Shown piece by piece: positions 1-8,492 of a stretch of DNA of 64,000 bases. The DNA is from Streptomyces longisporoflavus (lineage in GTDB: Bacteria > Actinomycetota > Actinomycetes > Streptomycetales > Streptomycetaceae), in the NCBI RefSeq assembly GCF_014649775.1, contig NZ_BMTR01000001.1, positions 434,001 through 498,000 on the forward strand, in the 5' to 3' direction. The translations under genes and the position numbers were made by a program. The notes below the pieces were generated by a model. The model saw only the letters and a list, made by a program, of their open reading frames with translations, was not told the origin of the DNA and ran no database searches. Each line of letters begins with the position of its first letter. Positions within the stretch are counted from its first letter, which is position 1.

Positions 1-495
1 GGGTTCGCGGACGTACTCGAGATCGGTGCGGTCGGGGTCGCCGACGTAGAAGAGGTAGCCGAGGACGCGTACGGAGTCGCGCTGCTGCCCGTCACCGAGC
101 AGCGCCGCGACGGGCACCTCCAGGTGCTGGCCCAGGAGGTCGAGCAGCGCGGACTCGACGGCGGTGACGGCGTGCACCGCGGTGCGCAGGTCGAAGGTCT
201 GGGCGCCCCGGCCGCCGGCGTCACGATCGGCGAAACGGTCGCCCATCTCGCGCAGCACGCGCTTGTAGTCACCGGTGCGGGCGCCGACGACCAGCGGCTC
301 GGCGTCGCGCAGGGTCTGGGTGATCTTCTCGCCGCCCGGCACCTCGCCCAGGCCCGTACGGCCCTCCGAGTCCGTAAGGACCACGATGTTGCGGGTGAAG
401 TAGGGGCCGTGCGCGCCGGAGAGGTTCAGCTCCATGCAGTCCCGGCCGGCGACCGGGTAGACGCTGAAGGCGGTGACGGTCGGCTGCCTGTTCAT
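1..495 (-). CDS. gudD: Glucarate dehydratase, N-terminal part (gene runs off the left edge)
   Basis: Glucarate dehydratase removes water from D-glucarate to give 5-dehydro-4-deoxy-D-glucarate in the cytoplasm. The visible 165 residues match the N-terminal capping domain of the enolase-superfamily enzyme: an opening [17 protein letters not shown], then [19 protein letters not shown], the turn GEVPGGEKI, and the conserved stretch [20 protein letters not shown]. The catalytic barrel lies outside the window. The ATG at 493-495 is chosen because GAGGAA sits about 10 nt upstream. It lies 71 nt behind the permease gene on the same strand, so it is the third gene of the kdgD-permease-gudD operon. Seen: the N-terminal sequence. 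Known: the family. Inferred: substrate specificity, well supported by kdgD in the same operon. Confidence 0.9.
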   Translation of the reverse strand, partial: MNRQPTVTAFSVYPVAGRDCMELNLSGAHGPYFTRNIVVLTDSEGRTGLGEVPGGEKITQTLRDAEPLVVGARTGDYKRVLREMGDRFADRDAGGRGAQTFDLRTAVHAVTAVESALLDLLGQHLEVPVAALLGDGQQRDSVRVLGYLFYVGDPDRTDLEYVREP

Positions 496-566
496 GATCA
501 GAGATTCCTCGGGGTAGGGAGATGCGGGGGAAACGGTGGCGGGGCGGGGCAGGGGCTTCAGGGGCT

Positions 567-1904
567 TCAGAGGCTGAGGACGTCCAGGGCCCACTCCACC
601 GCGAGGACGCCGCCGAGGCCCAGGATCGCGAGCACCGTCGTATAGGTGGTACGCACCTTGATCGCCTCGATGACGGAGAGGTTGAAGTACTCCTTGAACA
701 GCCAGAATCCGGGGTCGTTGACGTGCGAGAACGCGATCGATCCGCAGGAGACGGCGAGCACGAGCATCTCGGGGTGCACGCCGCTGCCCGCCAGGAGCGG
801 CAGGACCACGCCGGAGGCGGTGACGACGGCGACGGTCGCGGAGCCGAGGGCGATGCGCAGGATGACCGCGATGAGCCAGGCGAGGATGAGCGGCGAGATG
901 GCCCAGCCGTGGGTGGTGTCCTTGATGTGGTCGGAGATGCCCCCTTCGACCAGGACGTTCTTGAAGGCGCCGCCCGCTCCGATCACCAGCAGGATCATGG
1001 CCATGGCCTGGGCGGCCGACGCACAGGAAGCGCTGACCTCGGTCAGGCTGCGGCCGATGCGCGGGCCGAACGCCCAGATGGACAGGAGGAGGGTCAGGAG
1101 CAGCGCGATGGGCGCCGAGCCGATGAAGGTGACGAAGTGCAGGAAGGGGCTCTCGCCGGAGACGGCCATCTCGGTGACCGAGGCACCGGCGATCAGTACG
1201 ACGGGGAAGAGCGCCACGGTCAGCGCCCAGCCGAGGCCCGGCATCTCCTCGTCGGTGAACTCGCGCTCGCTCACCAGGCCCTTGGGGATGGAGGGGTCCA
1301 TCGCCCTGATGAACGGCAGCCGCGGCCACACGAGGGCGATCAGCGCGCCGGCGGGTATCGCGATGAACAGGCCGTAGACCAGGGTCAGTCCGACGGAGGC
1401 GTCGAACGTCGCGGCCACGGCGGTGGGGCCGGGGTGCGGCGGCAGGAAGCTGTGCATCGTGGAGAGCGTGATGGACATCGGCAGGCCGATCCACAGCAGC
1501 TTCGCCCCGGTGACGCGTACCAGCGTGAACGCGATGGGCACGATGATGATGAAGGCGACCTCGTAGAACATGGTGACGCCGATGAGCATCGACGTGACCA
1601 CCATGGCCACTTGGACCCATCGCGGCCCGAACGCGTCGAGCATCTTGTTGGCGATGCGCTGTGCGGCACCGGAGTCCCCCATGACTCGGCCGACCATGGC
1701 GCCGAGCCCGATGACCAGCATCGTGTCGCCGATCTGGCCGCCGATGCCCTCGGAAAGGACGTCCGGGATCGTGGCCACCGGGATGCCCTGCACCAGCGCG
1801 ACGCCGACCGCGACGAACAGGAGGGCGGCGAAACCGTTCAGTTTCAACCGGGTCATGAGGAACAGCAGGATCAAGACGCTGACCCCGACTACGACGAGCG
1901 GCAT
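567..1904 (-). CDS. GntP-family gluconate/glucarate:H+ symporter
   Basis: A 445-residue integral membrane protein with about twelve to fourteen hydrophobic segments spread over its whole length. It imports a sugar acid with protons. The family is shown by the N-terminal [19 protein letters not shown], the motif [13 protein letters not shown] near residue 155, and [18 protein letters not shown] near residue 390, all typical of GntP transporters. The start is preceded by AAGGGGA at good spacing. It sits between kdgD (109 nt upstream) and gudD (71 nt downstream) on the same strand, so the substrate is most likely D-glucarate or galactarate rather than gluconate. The exact substrate is inferred from context only. 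Confidence 0.93.
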   Translation of the reverse strand: MPLVVVGVSVLILLFLMTRLKLNGFAALLFVAVGVALVQGIPVATIPDVLSEGIGGQIGDTMLVIGLGAMVGRVMGDSGAAQRIANKMLDAFGPRWVQVAMVVTSMLIGVTMFYEVAFIIIVPIAFTLVRVTGAKLLWIGLPMSITLSTMHSFLPPHPGPTAVAATFDASVGLTLVYGLFIAIPAGALIALVWPRLPFIRAMDPSIPKGLVSEREFTDEEMPGLGWALTVALFPVVLIAGASVTEMAVSGESPFLHFVTFIGSAPIALLLTLLLSIWAFGPRIGRSLTEVSASCASAAQAMAMILLVIGAGGAFKNVLVEGGISDHIKDTTHGWAISPLILAWLIAVILRIALGSATVAVVTASGVVLPLLAGSGVHPEMLVLAVSCGSIAFSHVNDPGFWLFKEYFNLSVIEAIKVRTTYTTVLAILGLGGVLAVEWALDVLSL

Positions 1905-1952
1905 TTCAGTTCCCCTTTGAACTGTGGATCAAGTCGCGTGCGGACGGCGGTG

Positions 1953-2003
1953 TGGGGAGGGGTTATGGGGAGGGGGTGCGGGGAGGTGCTGTGGGGGCGG
2001 GAG
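1953..2003 (+). other. G-tract cluster between kdgD and the permease gene
   Basis: In about 50 bases the + strand carries at least six runs of four or five G separated by one to five bases. This can fold as one or two G-quadruplexes. The operon is read from the other strand, so the G-rich strand is the template strand and the mRNA here is C-rich. The fold is inferred from the run pattern, not shown. Confidence 0.4.
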
Positions 2004-2013
2004 ACGCGGCGGA

Positions 2014-2997
2014 TCACGCCCTGTGCCGCGCGGCCGAGACCAGCTCAAGACCCGCGTTCAGGACCGCCTCCAGATCGGCGAGGTCGTCCGGACCGGGATC
2101 GGTGAGGGGCGCGCGCACCGGGCCGACCGGCAGGCCGCGCAGCCGGGCGGCGGCCTTGACCAGCGAGACGGCGTATCCCGGAGCGCGGTCGCGCAGCTCG
2201 ACCAGCGGGACGTAGAACTCCCGCAGCAGCCGGTCCACCGCCGTGTCGTCCTGCTCCCGGAGCGCGGTGAAGAAGGCGTCGGCGATCTCGGGGGCGAAGG
2301 CGTGGACGGCGGAGGAGTAGGCCGGGACGCCGACCGTGGCGTAGGCGCGGGCCTGGATCTCCGCGGTGGCGGCGCCGTTGAAGAAGAGGAATCCGTCGGG
2401 GGCGGCGAGGGTGAGGCGCTGCAGCCGGTCGAGGTCGCTGTGCCCGTCCTTGAGGCCGATGACGGTGGGTATCTCCGCGATCCTGCGCAGCGCCCCGGCG
2501 TCGAAGGTGACCTGGCCGCGCTGGTAGGCGATGAGGGGTAGCCCGGTCCCCTCGGAGATGTGCCGCAGCTGCGCCACCAGGCCGTCCTGTGAGGCCTCGA
2601 CCAGGTAGTGGGGCATCACGAGGAGGGCGTCGGCGCCCTCCTCCTCCGCGATCCGGGCGAATCGCAGGGACTGGGCCCAGCCGTATCCGGTGCCTGCCAC
2701 CACCGGCAGACGGCCGTCGGCGACCTCGACGGTGGCCCTGATGACCGCGCGGTACTCCTCCTCGTCGAGCGAGAAGAACTCGCCGGTTCCGCATGCGGGG
2801 AAGACCGCGCCGGGCCGGGTGTCCAACTGGGCGGCCAGGTAGGAGCGATAGGACTCCACATCCAGGCCGCCGTCGGCGGACATGCTCGTCAGCGGGAAGG
2901 ACAGCACGCCGCGTGCCATGCCCTCCCGCAACCGCCGGGCGACGTCCTCGGGACTCGTACTGAGCTTGTGCTGGCTGTGCGTGTTCACGAATCTCAT
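2014..2997 (-). CDS. kdgD: 5-dehydro-4-deoxyglucarate dehydratase (DapA/HpcH-type aldolase family)
   Basis: This 327-residue enzyme dehydrates and decarboxylates 5-dehydro-4-deoxyglucarate to alpha-ketoglutarate semialdehyde, the step after GudD. It has the family's phosphate/carboxylate loop CGTGEFFS (residues 69-76), the catalytic tyrosine in LIAYQRGQ (Tyr158) and the Schiff-base lysine in IGLKDGHSD (Lys183). Length is normal for the family. A longer reading could start at 3045, but a good promoter (TTGACC at 3056-3061, TAGCCT at 3033-3038, 17-nt spacer) would then lie within the coding start, so the ATG at 2995-2997 with a leader of about 29 nt is preferred. First gene of the glucarate operon and divergent from the IclR regulator. 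The semialdehyde dehydrogenase expected next is not in the window. Confidence 0.93.
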   Translation of the reverse strand: MRFVNTHSQHKLSTSPEDVARRLREGMARGVLSFPLTSMSADGGLDVESYRSYLAAQLDTRPGAVFPACGTGEFFSLDEEEYRAVIRATVEVADGRLPVVAGTGYGWAQSLRFARIAEEEGADALLVMPHYLVEASQDGLVAQLRHISEGTGLPLIAYQRGQVTFDAGALRRIAEIPTVIGLKDGHSDLDRLQRLTLAAPDGFLFFNGAATAEIQARAYATVGVPAYSSAVHAFAPEIADAFFTALREQDDTAVDRLLREFYVPLVELRDRAPGYAVSLVKAAARLRGLPVGPVRAPLTDPGPDDLADLEAVLNAGLELVSAARHRA

Positions 2998-3002
2998 CTC
3001 TA

Positions 3003-3061
3003 TATGCAGATGGCGTCCACGTATGAGAATGGAGGCTAGAGTCATGAACGATCGGGGTCAA
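3003..3061 (-). promoter_or_regulatory. Promoter of the glucarate operon with IclR-type operator candidates
   Basis: On the minus strand, TTGACC (3056-3061) and TAGCCT (3033-3038) are separated by exactly 17 nt. Just downstream of the expected start point is an 11-bp direct repeat with 9 of 11 matches, TATGCAGATGG (3003-3013) and TATGAGAATGG (3022-3032), 19 bp apart. An imperfect palindrome overlaps it near 2991-3006. These are reasonable sites for the adjacent IclR regulator, but binding is inferred. Confidence 0.5.
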
Positions 3062-3092
3062 TGGGCAGGCACCGCCGATCTACGATGGGCGC

Positions 3093-3902
3093 ATGGCGGA
3101 GAGCAGAACGGACCGCGGGGCCGGCCCGGGCGTCCGCGGGGTGAAGTCGGCGCTGCGCACCGTGGCGCTCCTCGAACTGCTCGCCGAGCGCGCCGACCGG
3201 CCTGCCCGCCTGGACGAACTCGCCACGGAGCTGGGCGTACCGCGCAGCAGCATGTACCAACTGCTGCAGACGCTGGTCGACTGCGGCTGGGTGCGCACCG
3301 ACACCACCGGCTCCCTCTACGGCATCGGGATCCGCACCCTGCTCACCGGCGCGAGCTACCTCGACAGCGATGAACGGGTGCGCGCCATCCGTCCCTACCT
3401 CGACGAAGCCTCGGACGCTCTGGGCGAGACGATCCACCTGGCGCGACTCGACGGCCCGCACGTCGTGTACCTCGCGACCCGCGAGTCCCACGAATACCTG
3501 CGCACCATCAGCCGGGTCGGCCGCCGCGTCCCCGCGCACGCCGGAGCCCTCGGCAAGGCACTGCTCGCCGAGCGTCCGGACGCTGAACTCCCGCTCCCGG
3601 AAGGCCAGTTGGCGGCGCTCACGGAGAGCACGCACACCGACCGCACCGCCCTGCTCGCCGACCTCGAAAGGGTGCGGGAGCGCGGTTACGCCATCGACCG
3701 CGAGGAGACGGTGGCCGGCATCGCGGGCTTCGGCTTCGCCCTGCGCTACGACGAGCCGGCGGTCGACGCCATCAGCTGCTCGGTGCCCGTGGCCCGGCTC
3801 GCCGACGCACACCAGAGCCGCGTCGTGTCCGTGATGCGAGAGATCCAGACAAAGATCGAAAGACTTCTGTCGCCTGTTTCGGGCGCTCCCGACTGGCGCT
3901 GA
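3093..3902 (+). CDS. IclR-family transcriptional regulator of the glucarate operon
   Basis: A 269-residue IclR regulator. The N-terminal winged helix-turn-helix covers about residues 16-80 (SALRTVALLELLAE, then RLDELATELGVPRSSMYQLL), and the C-terminal effector-binding domain about 85-260 (RESHEYLRTISRVGRRVPAHA and GKALLAE). The gene is divergent from kdgD with about 95 nt between the start codons. IclR proteins usually control the divergent operon and respond to a pathway intermediate, so a sugar acid or its keto derivative is the likely ligand. No strong Shine-Dalgarno is visible before the ATG. Family certain; target inferred from layout. Confidence 0.93.
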   Translation: MAESRTDRGAGPGVRGVKSALRTVALLELLAERADRPARLDELATELGVPRSSMYQLLQTLVDCGWVRTDTTGSLYGIGIRTLLTGASYLDSDERVRAIRPYLDEASDALGETIHLARLDGPHVVYLATRESHEYLRTISRVGRRVPAHAGALGKALLAERPDAELPLPEGQLAALTESTHTDRTALLADLERVRERGYAIDREETVAGIAGFGFALRYDEPAVDAISCSVPVARLADAHQSRVVSVMREIQTKIERLLSPVSGAPDWR

Positions 3903-3922
3903 CCGCTCCGGCGGATCCCCGC

Positions 3923-3957
3923 TTGATAGGTAAGTCGCGACTTGCCTATGGTGGGAG
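3923..3957 (+). promoter_or_regulatory. Promoter and palindromic operator of the ArsR gene
   Basis: A 24-bp inverted repeat occupies 3926-3949 (arms ATAGGTAAGTCG and CGACTTGCCTAT, one mismatched pair). It sits inside a plausible promoter: TTGATA at 3923-3928 and TATGGT at 3947-3952, spacer 18 nt. A bound repressor would cover the whole promoter. GGGAGG at 3953-3958 is the ribosome binding site of the gene starting at 3960. Confidence 0.7.
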
Positions 3958-3959
3958 GC

Positions 3960-4253
3960 ATGGCGGAAGATGTTTTCAAGGCACTGGCCGATCCCACCCG
4001 TCGGCACATCCTTGACGAGCTGGTGGAACGGGACGGCCAGACCCTGTTCGAGATATGCGCGAGGCTGATGAACAAGCACGGCCTGGGGCTGTCACGCCAG
4101 GCGATCAGCCAGCACCTGGCCGTACTGGAATCCGCCGGCCTGGTCCATTCGCGGCGCGAGGGCCGCTGCAAGTTCCACGACCTCGACACCGAACCCCTTG
4201 AGCTCATCGCGACCCGATGGCTCAGGCCCGACGCACCGGAGAGCACCCCATGA
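3960..4253 (+). CDS. ArsR/SmtB-family winged-helix repressor
   Basis: A compact 97-residue winged helix-turn-helix protein opening MAEDVFKALADPTRRHILDE, with the recognition-helix segment SRQAISQHLAVLESAGLV around residues 46-63. There is no metal-binding CxC near helix 3, so it is probably of the non-metal type that pairs with small enzymes. The ATG at 3960 follows GGGAGG. Its stop overlaps the VOC gene (ATGA, 4250-4253), so the two are translationally coupled. The palindrome directly upstream suggests autoregulation. ArsR-VOC pairs are common in actinomycetes; the inducing signal is unknown. Confidence 0.9.
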   Translation: MAEDVFKALADPTRRHILDELVERDGQTLFEICARLMNKHGLGLSRQAISQHLAVLESAGLVHSRREGRCKFHDLDTEPLELIATRWLRPDAPESTP

Positions 4254-4660
4254 GGATCCACCTGACCAGCGTCTTCGTCGACGACCAGGAGAAAGCCGCA
4301 CGGTTCTACACGGACGTGCTCGGCTTCGTGAAGAAGCACGACATCTCGATGGGCGAGGGCGGGGACCGATGGCTGACCGTCGTCTCCCCGGAAGACCCCG
4401 ACGGCCCCGAACTGCTTCTCGAACCCTCCGGCCACCCCGCGGTCCAGCCGTACAAGACGGCGCTGGTCGAGGACGGCATCCCGGCCACCGCCTTCGCCGT
4501 GAGCGACGTGCGGGCCGAGTTCGAGCGGCTGCGCGGGCTCGGAGTGTTCTTCACCCAGGAGCCCCTGGAGATGGGCCCGGTCACCACCGCGGTCCTTGAC
4601 GACACCTGCGGCAACCTCATCCAGATCGAGCACATGAAGCAGGGCGAGCACACGAGCTGA
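4250..4660 (+). CDS. VOC-family (glyoxalase/bleomycin-resistance-like) protein
   Basis: A 136-residue vicinal-oxygen-chelate protein with two beta-alpha-beta-beta-beta modules: the N-terminal VFVDDQEKAARFYTDVLGF and the C-terminal FAVSDVRAEFERLRGLGVFF followed by TAVLDDTCGNLIQIEH. The final glutamate in QIEH is in the usual metal-ligand position, whereas the first histidine ligand of true glyoxalase I is not obvious. Function could be a small lyase or isomerase or a drug-binding protein. Start chosen at the ATGA overlap with the ArsR gene. Role inferred as the repressor's output gene. Confidence 0.88.
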   Translation: MRIHLTSVFVDDQEKAARFYTDVLGFVKKHDISMGEGGDRWLTVVSPEDPDGPELLLEPSGHPAVQPYKTALVEDGIPATAFAVSDVRAEFERLRGLGVFFTQEPLEMGPVTTAVLDDTCGNLIQIEHMKQGEHTS

Positions 4661-4731
4661 TCGGTCGCGAGCCGCGCGTGCCCGGCGCGGCGGCGGAAAG
4701 TCGGTAGCGCCCCGGAAGCCCGGGGGCGACC

Positions 4732-5301
4732 ATGGCGCGCATGAGTGACCAACCCGATCGATGGAGCCAGGCGACCACCTACCCCGACATGTGGGCCGAC
4801 CCGGACGACGACCCCCGCAACAGCGACGGGGTCAGCCCGGACGGAGAACTGGCGACGCTCCAGGACTTCCTCACCAACTACCGCCTCACCCTGCGCATGA
4901 AGTGCGAGGGCCTGGACGCCGGACAACTGGCCCGCCGCTCGGTCCCGCCGTCGACCATGTCGCTCCTTGGCCTGCTCCGCCACCTCGCCGAGGTGGAGCG
5001 GGACTGGCGCAACTGGATCAGCGACGGCGAGCCGCTGCCGAAGCTGTACGGCAAGCGCGACGCCGACTTCGACGGAGCCGTCGGCGAGCAGGCCGTGGTC
5101 GACGCCGCCTACGCCGATCTGGCCCGTGAGCAGGCCGCGACGGACGCCGCACTGGCCCGGCACCAGGACCCGGGGGAGCGGCTGGGGAAGGACGGATTCG
5201 CCGTACGCGAGCTGTTGGTGCACCGGATCGAGGAGTACGCCCGGCACTGCGGACAGGCCGACCTGCTGCGCGAGTGCATCGACGGCAGAGTGGGCCAGTA
5301 A
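4732..5301 (+). CDS. DinB/DUF664-family four-helix protein
   Basis: A 189-residue DinB-superfamily protein with the helical-bundle signature: ATLQDFLTNYRLTLRMKCEGL, then LLGLLRHLAEVERDW (first metal histidine) and ELLVHRIEEYARHCGQADLLRE (later histidines). In this superfamily three histidines bind a metal, and some members are mycothiol- or bacillithiol-dependent transferases. GGGGG lies five to seven nt before the ATG at 4732; an alternative ATG at 4741 would be too far. It lies 71 nt after the VOC gene on the same strand and is followed by a strong hairpin. Enzymatic activity unknown. Confidence 0.85.
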   Translation: MARMSDQPDRWSQATTYPDMWADPDDDPRNSDGVSPDGELATLQDFLTNYRLTLRMKCEGLDAGQLARRSVPPSTMSLLGLLRHLAEVERDWRNWISDGEPLPKLYGKRDADFDGAVGEQAVVDAAYADLAREQAATDAALARHQDPGERLGKDGFAVRELLVHRIEEYARHCGQADLLRECIDGRVGQ

Positions 5302-5305
5302 CAAA

Positions 5306-5329
5306 CGGAAGTGAGAGACCTCACTTCCG
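5306..5329 (+). terminator. Rho-independent-type hairpin after the DinB-like gene
   Basis: A perfect 10-bp stem (CGGAAGTGAG / CTCACTTCCG) closes a 4-nt loop five bases after the stop codon at 5301. No T tract follows, which is normal for actinomycete terminators. Confidence 0.75.
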
Positions 5330-5533
5330 CCGCTGAAAGCCATTGCAGTCTTGCGGTGAACGCCGTTCCGGCTCGCACCCCGCGATAGGTTCGCTACCAG
5401 CTATGTGCGCATTGTGCGAAGATCCGGAGGCCGTCGTACGGCTGCCGCGGGCAGACTCGCCGTGAGGGCCGTCCTTCGGCAAGGACCGAACGGCCAGGCG
5501 GATTTACCGGGTGGGGAAGGCGGGAACAGAGCG

Positions 5534-6880
5534 GTGGCGTCACAGCCATGGACTTCCGGCGTGCGTGCGGTTGCCGAGGGCGACACCGCAGCCGCCCGGC
5601 AGTTGGTGCAGCCGTCCGTGTTGCTGATCGAGGACGACCCCGGCGACGCGCTCCTGGTGGAGGAGCTCGTCGCCGACAGCGCCTTGGACATGCGTCTGCA
5701 GTGGGTGCGTTCCATGGCCGAGGCGCGTGAGGCACTGACCTTGGCGGTGCCGGACTGCGTACTCCTCGACCTGCATCTGCCGGACGCCCACGGACTGGAA
5801 GCCGTGTCCATGGTCCGCTCCCTCGCCGACCGGGTCGCGGTCGTCGTGCTCACCGGCCTCGCCGAGGAGGAGACCGGCTCCGCCGCCGTGGCCGCCGGCG
5901 CCCAGGACTACCTCGTCAAGGGCCGCGTCGAACCGGAGCTCTTCGGCCGCGCGGTGCGCTACGCGATCCAGCGCAAGCAGGCCGAACAGGCTGCCGTCGC
6001 CCTGCAGGCCAGCCAGATGCAGGCACAGGAGAACGCCCGCCTCGAGCGGGGACTGCTGCCCGTACCGCTGCTGAACAGCGCGGGCGTGGATGTCGTGGCC
6101 CGCTACCGGCCCGGCCGCGCCCAGGCCCTGCTGGGCGGCGACTTCTACGACATCGTCCAGAGCAGGGACGGCACCGTGCACGCGCTCATAGGAGACGTCT
6201 CCGGGCACGGACCCGACGAGGCGGCCCTCGGCGTGGCCCTGCGCATCGCCTGGCGCACACTGGTGCTCAGCGGAGTCACCGGCTCCGAACAGGTGGGCAG
6301 GCTCGAAGAGATCATGCTCGCGGAGCGAGTGAAGCCGTACGTCTTCGCCACTCTGACGAGTCTCTCCGTCCCGGCGGGGGCCCGGCACGCGCGGCTGACG
6401 CGCGCAGGCCACCCCGGAATCCTGCTGCGCACCGCGGGCGGCGGAGTCGAATGGGTGGAGGTCGCGGGCGGCCCTGCCCTGGGCGTCGCGCCCGACGTGC
6501 GGCTCTGGCCGGTCGAGGAGGTGCCCCTGCCGGCGGGCTCGGCACTGGTGCTCTTCACCGACGGCCTCTTCGAAGGACATGTCGGCCAAGGCCGCGAGCG
6601 TCTCGGCGAACAGGGGTTGCTGGACCTGGCGCGCGAGTTGGGCGCGCTGCGGCCGGCGGCATTCGTCGACACGCTGATCCAGCGGGCGGAGAACCTCGCC
6701 GAGGAGCAGGGCGGTCTGGCCGACGACGTGGCCGTGGTGCACTTGCACTGGCACGGAGACCCCGGAGACCCCGGAGACGCGCACAGGAACGAGGACGAGG
6801 CAGTGGCACAGGGCGGACAGGCGAGCACCGCGGTCGACAACGGCCGCCGGATCAGCATCGGAGAACAGCGCCGTGGTTGA
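5534..6880 (+). CDS. Response regulator fused to SpoIIE/RsbU-type PP2C phosphatase
   Basis: A 448-residue two-domain protein. Residues about 27-145 form a receiver domain (VLLIEDDPGDALLVEEL, phosphoacceptor Asp79 in LLDLHLPD, switch VVLTGL, and DYLVKGR). A short helical linker (QAEQAAVALQASQMQAQEN) leads to a PP2C-type phosphatase with LLGGDFYDI, IGDVSGHGPDEAAL, TRAGHPGILL, FTDGLFEGH and ADDVAVVHLHW. Such proteins dephosphorylate anti-anti-sigma factors when the receiver is phosphorylated. The GTG at 5534 is preferred because the coding match starts here. A GTG at 5405 is also in frame, and the leader between is poorly conserved in composition. The stop overlaps the kinase start by 8 nt, so the two are co-translated. 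Confidence 0.88.
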   Translation: MASQPWTSGVRAVAEGDTAAARQLVQPSVLLIEDDPGDALLVEELVADSALDMRLQWVRSMAEAREALTLAVPDCVLLDLHLPDAHGLEAVSMVRSLADRVAVVVLTGLAEEETGSAAVAAGAQDYLVKGRVEPELFGRAVRYAIQRKQAEQAAVALQASQMQAQENARLERGLLPVPLLNSAGVDVVARYRPGRAQALLGGDFYDIVQSRDGTVHALIGDVSGHGPDEAALGVALRIAWRTLVLSGVTGSEQVGRLEEIMLAERVKPYVFATLTSLSVPAGARHARLTRAGHPGILLRTAGGGVEWVEVAGGPALGVAPDVRLWPVEEVPLPAGSALVLFTDGLFEGHVGQGRERLGEQGLLDLARELGALRPAAFVDTLIQRAENLAEEQGGLADDVAVVHLHWHGDPGDPGDAHRNEDEAVAQGGQASTAVDNGRRISIGEQRRG

Positions 6881-8492
6881 GACGCCGAGCAGCGCACGGG
6901 TCGGCGGCCGGCTGACGGTGCAGGGCTGGATCCAGCTGGTGCTTGCCCTGATGGTGCTTCTGGTGGTGGCGGGCGCCGTGGTCGGCGCCCGCCTGCTCGG
7001 CCAGACCGCGGACGTGACCGACGAGCTGACCGACCGCCTCCTGCCCGCCCAGACACAGACATACCGCCTCCAGGCCGCCCTGGTGAATCAGGAGACCGGC
7101 GTCCGGGGCTACGCCATCACCGCCGACCGCCAGTTCCTGGACCCCTACACCAAGGGCAAGAAGGACGAGACCCGGGCCGCCGCCCGGCTGCGCGAGCTCA
7201 TCGGGGACCGGCCCCAGCTGCTGGCCGACCTGGAGGCGGTCCAGCGGGAGGCGGCCGACTGGCGGCGCGCGTACGCCGAACCGCTCATCTCCGAGGTCAC
7301 GCCCGGTGAGCCGCGCGCCGTCACCGAGACGGACGCCGAGCGCGGCAAGGAGGTCTTCGACCAGATCCGCACGGTGTGGGCCGCGCAGAACGCCGACCTG
7401 ACCACCGCCGTCGAGGACGGCAAGGAAGAGCTGGACAGCTCCCGTACGGTACGCACGGTGGTCCTCGGGTCCATGGTGGGAGTCTTCCTGGTGACCGGCG
7501 TCGCCCTGGCGCTCCTGGTGCGCAGGCTGGTGGCCCGCCCCCTGGACGCGCTGCGCGTCTCCTCGCGGCAGGTGGCGCGCGGCGACTTCGACCACGTCAT
7601 CACGGTCGACGGCCCCGCGGACCTCCAAGCGGTGGCCAGAGACGTGGAAGACATGCGCCAGCAGATAGTGGAGGAACTGGAGGCCTCGCGCCGCCAGCGG
7701 GACGAGCTGACCCAGCAGGCGGACGAGCTGGACGCCCAGGCCGTGGAACTGCGGCGCTCCAACGCCGAACTCGAGCAGTTCGCCTACGTCGCCTCCCACG
7801 ACCTCCAGGAGCCCCTGCGCAAGGTCGCCTCCTTCTGCCAGCTCCTCGAGAAGCGGTACGGGAACACCCTCGACGACCGCGGCAAGCAGTACATCGACTT
7901 CGCGGTCGACGGCGCCAAGCGCATGCAGATCCTCATCAACGACCTGCTCACCTTCTCCCGTGTCGGGCGGCTCAACGACGCACAGGTGCCCGTCGACCTC
8001 GACCAGGCCCTCACCAAGGCGCTGGCCAATCTGGAGACATCCGTCCGGGACACCGACGCGATCGTCGAACGGCCCCGGCACCTGCCCGAGATCGTCGGCG
8101 ACCCGACCCTCCTGACGATGCTCTGGCAGAATCTCGTCGGCAACGCCGTCAAGTTCCACCACCCCGAACGCCCCCCGCTGATCCGCATCACCTGCGAGGA
8201 GGACGAGAGTTCGGGCAACTGGAACCTCAGCGTCACCGACAACGGCATCGGCATCCCCGAGGAGTTCGCCGAGAAGGTCTTCGTCATCTTCCAGCGGCTG
8301 CACGGCCGCGATGTCTACGGCGGCACCGGCATCGGCCTCGCCCTGTGCAAGAAGATCGTCGAGCACCACGGCGGCCACATCTGGATCGACAGCCGCCACA
8401 CCGGCGGCACCCGTATCTGCTTCACCCTGCCCTCCGACGCCGGCCCCGCGGAGGACACCGAATCCCGTACCGAGGAAGAGGCCCTGACATGA
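6873..8492 (+). CDS. CHASE3-HAMP sensor histidine kinase
   Basis: A 539-residue membrane kinase. TM1 lies at about residues 22-45, followed by an extracytoplasmic CHASE3 domain (LVNQETGVRGYAITADRQF, about 50-190), TM2 at about 195-217 and HAMP to about 270, then a coiled coil. The HisKA box holds His309 in YVASHDLQEPLRKVA, and the ATPase domain shows NLVGNAVKFHHPE, DNGIGIPEEF and GGTGIGLALCKKIVEHHGG. The kinase core resembles Cph1-type kinases. Start GTG inside the end of the phosphatase gene; the stop overlaps the next receiver gene (ATGA). The natural inference is a sensor that phosphorylates one or both neighbouring receiver domains. The signal is unknown. Confidence 0.92.
   Translation: MVETPSSARVGGRLTVQGWIQLVLALMVLLVVAGAVVGARLLGQTADVTDELTDRLLPAQTQTYRLQAALVNQETGVRGYAITADRQFLDPYTKGKKDETRAAARLRELIGDRPQLLADLEAVQREAADWRRAYAEPLISEVTPGEPRAVTETDAERGKEVFDQIRTVWAAQNADLTTAVEDGKEELDSSRTVRTVVLGSMVGVFLVTGVALALLVRRLVARPLDALRVSSRQVARGDFDHVITVDGPADLQAVARDVEDMRQQIVEELEASRRQRDELTQQADELDAQAVELRRSNAELEQFAYVASHDLQEPLRKVASFCQLLEKRYGNTLDDRGKQYIDFAVDGAKRMQILINDLLTFSRVGRLNDAQVPVDLDQALTKALANLETSVRDTDAIVERPRHLPEIVGDPTLLTMLWQNLVGNAVKFHHPERPPLIRITCEEDESSGNWNLSVTDNGIGIPEEFAEKVFVIFQRLHGRDVYGGTGIGLALCKKIVEHHGGHIWIDSRHTGGTRICFTLPSDAGPAEDTESRTEEEALT

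Noticed and set aside
522..2105. Long + strand open frame (527 codons) opposite the GntP gene
   Set aside because: Low-complexity acidic/glycine-rich translation is the mirror of the high-GC permease gene; no start site or family.
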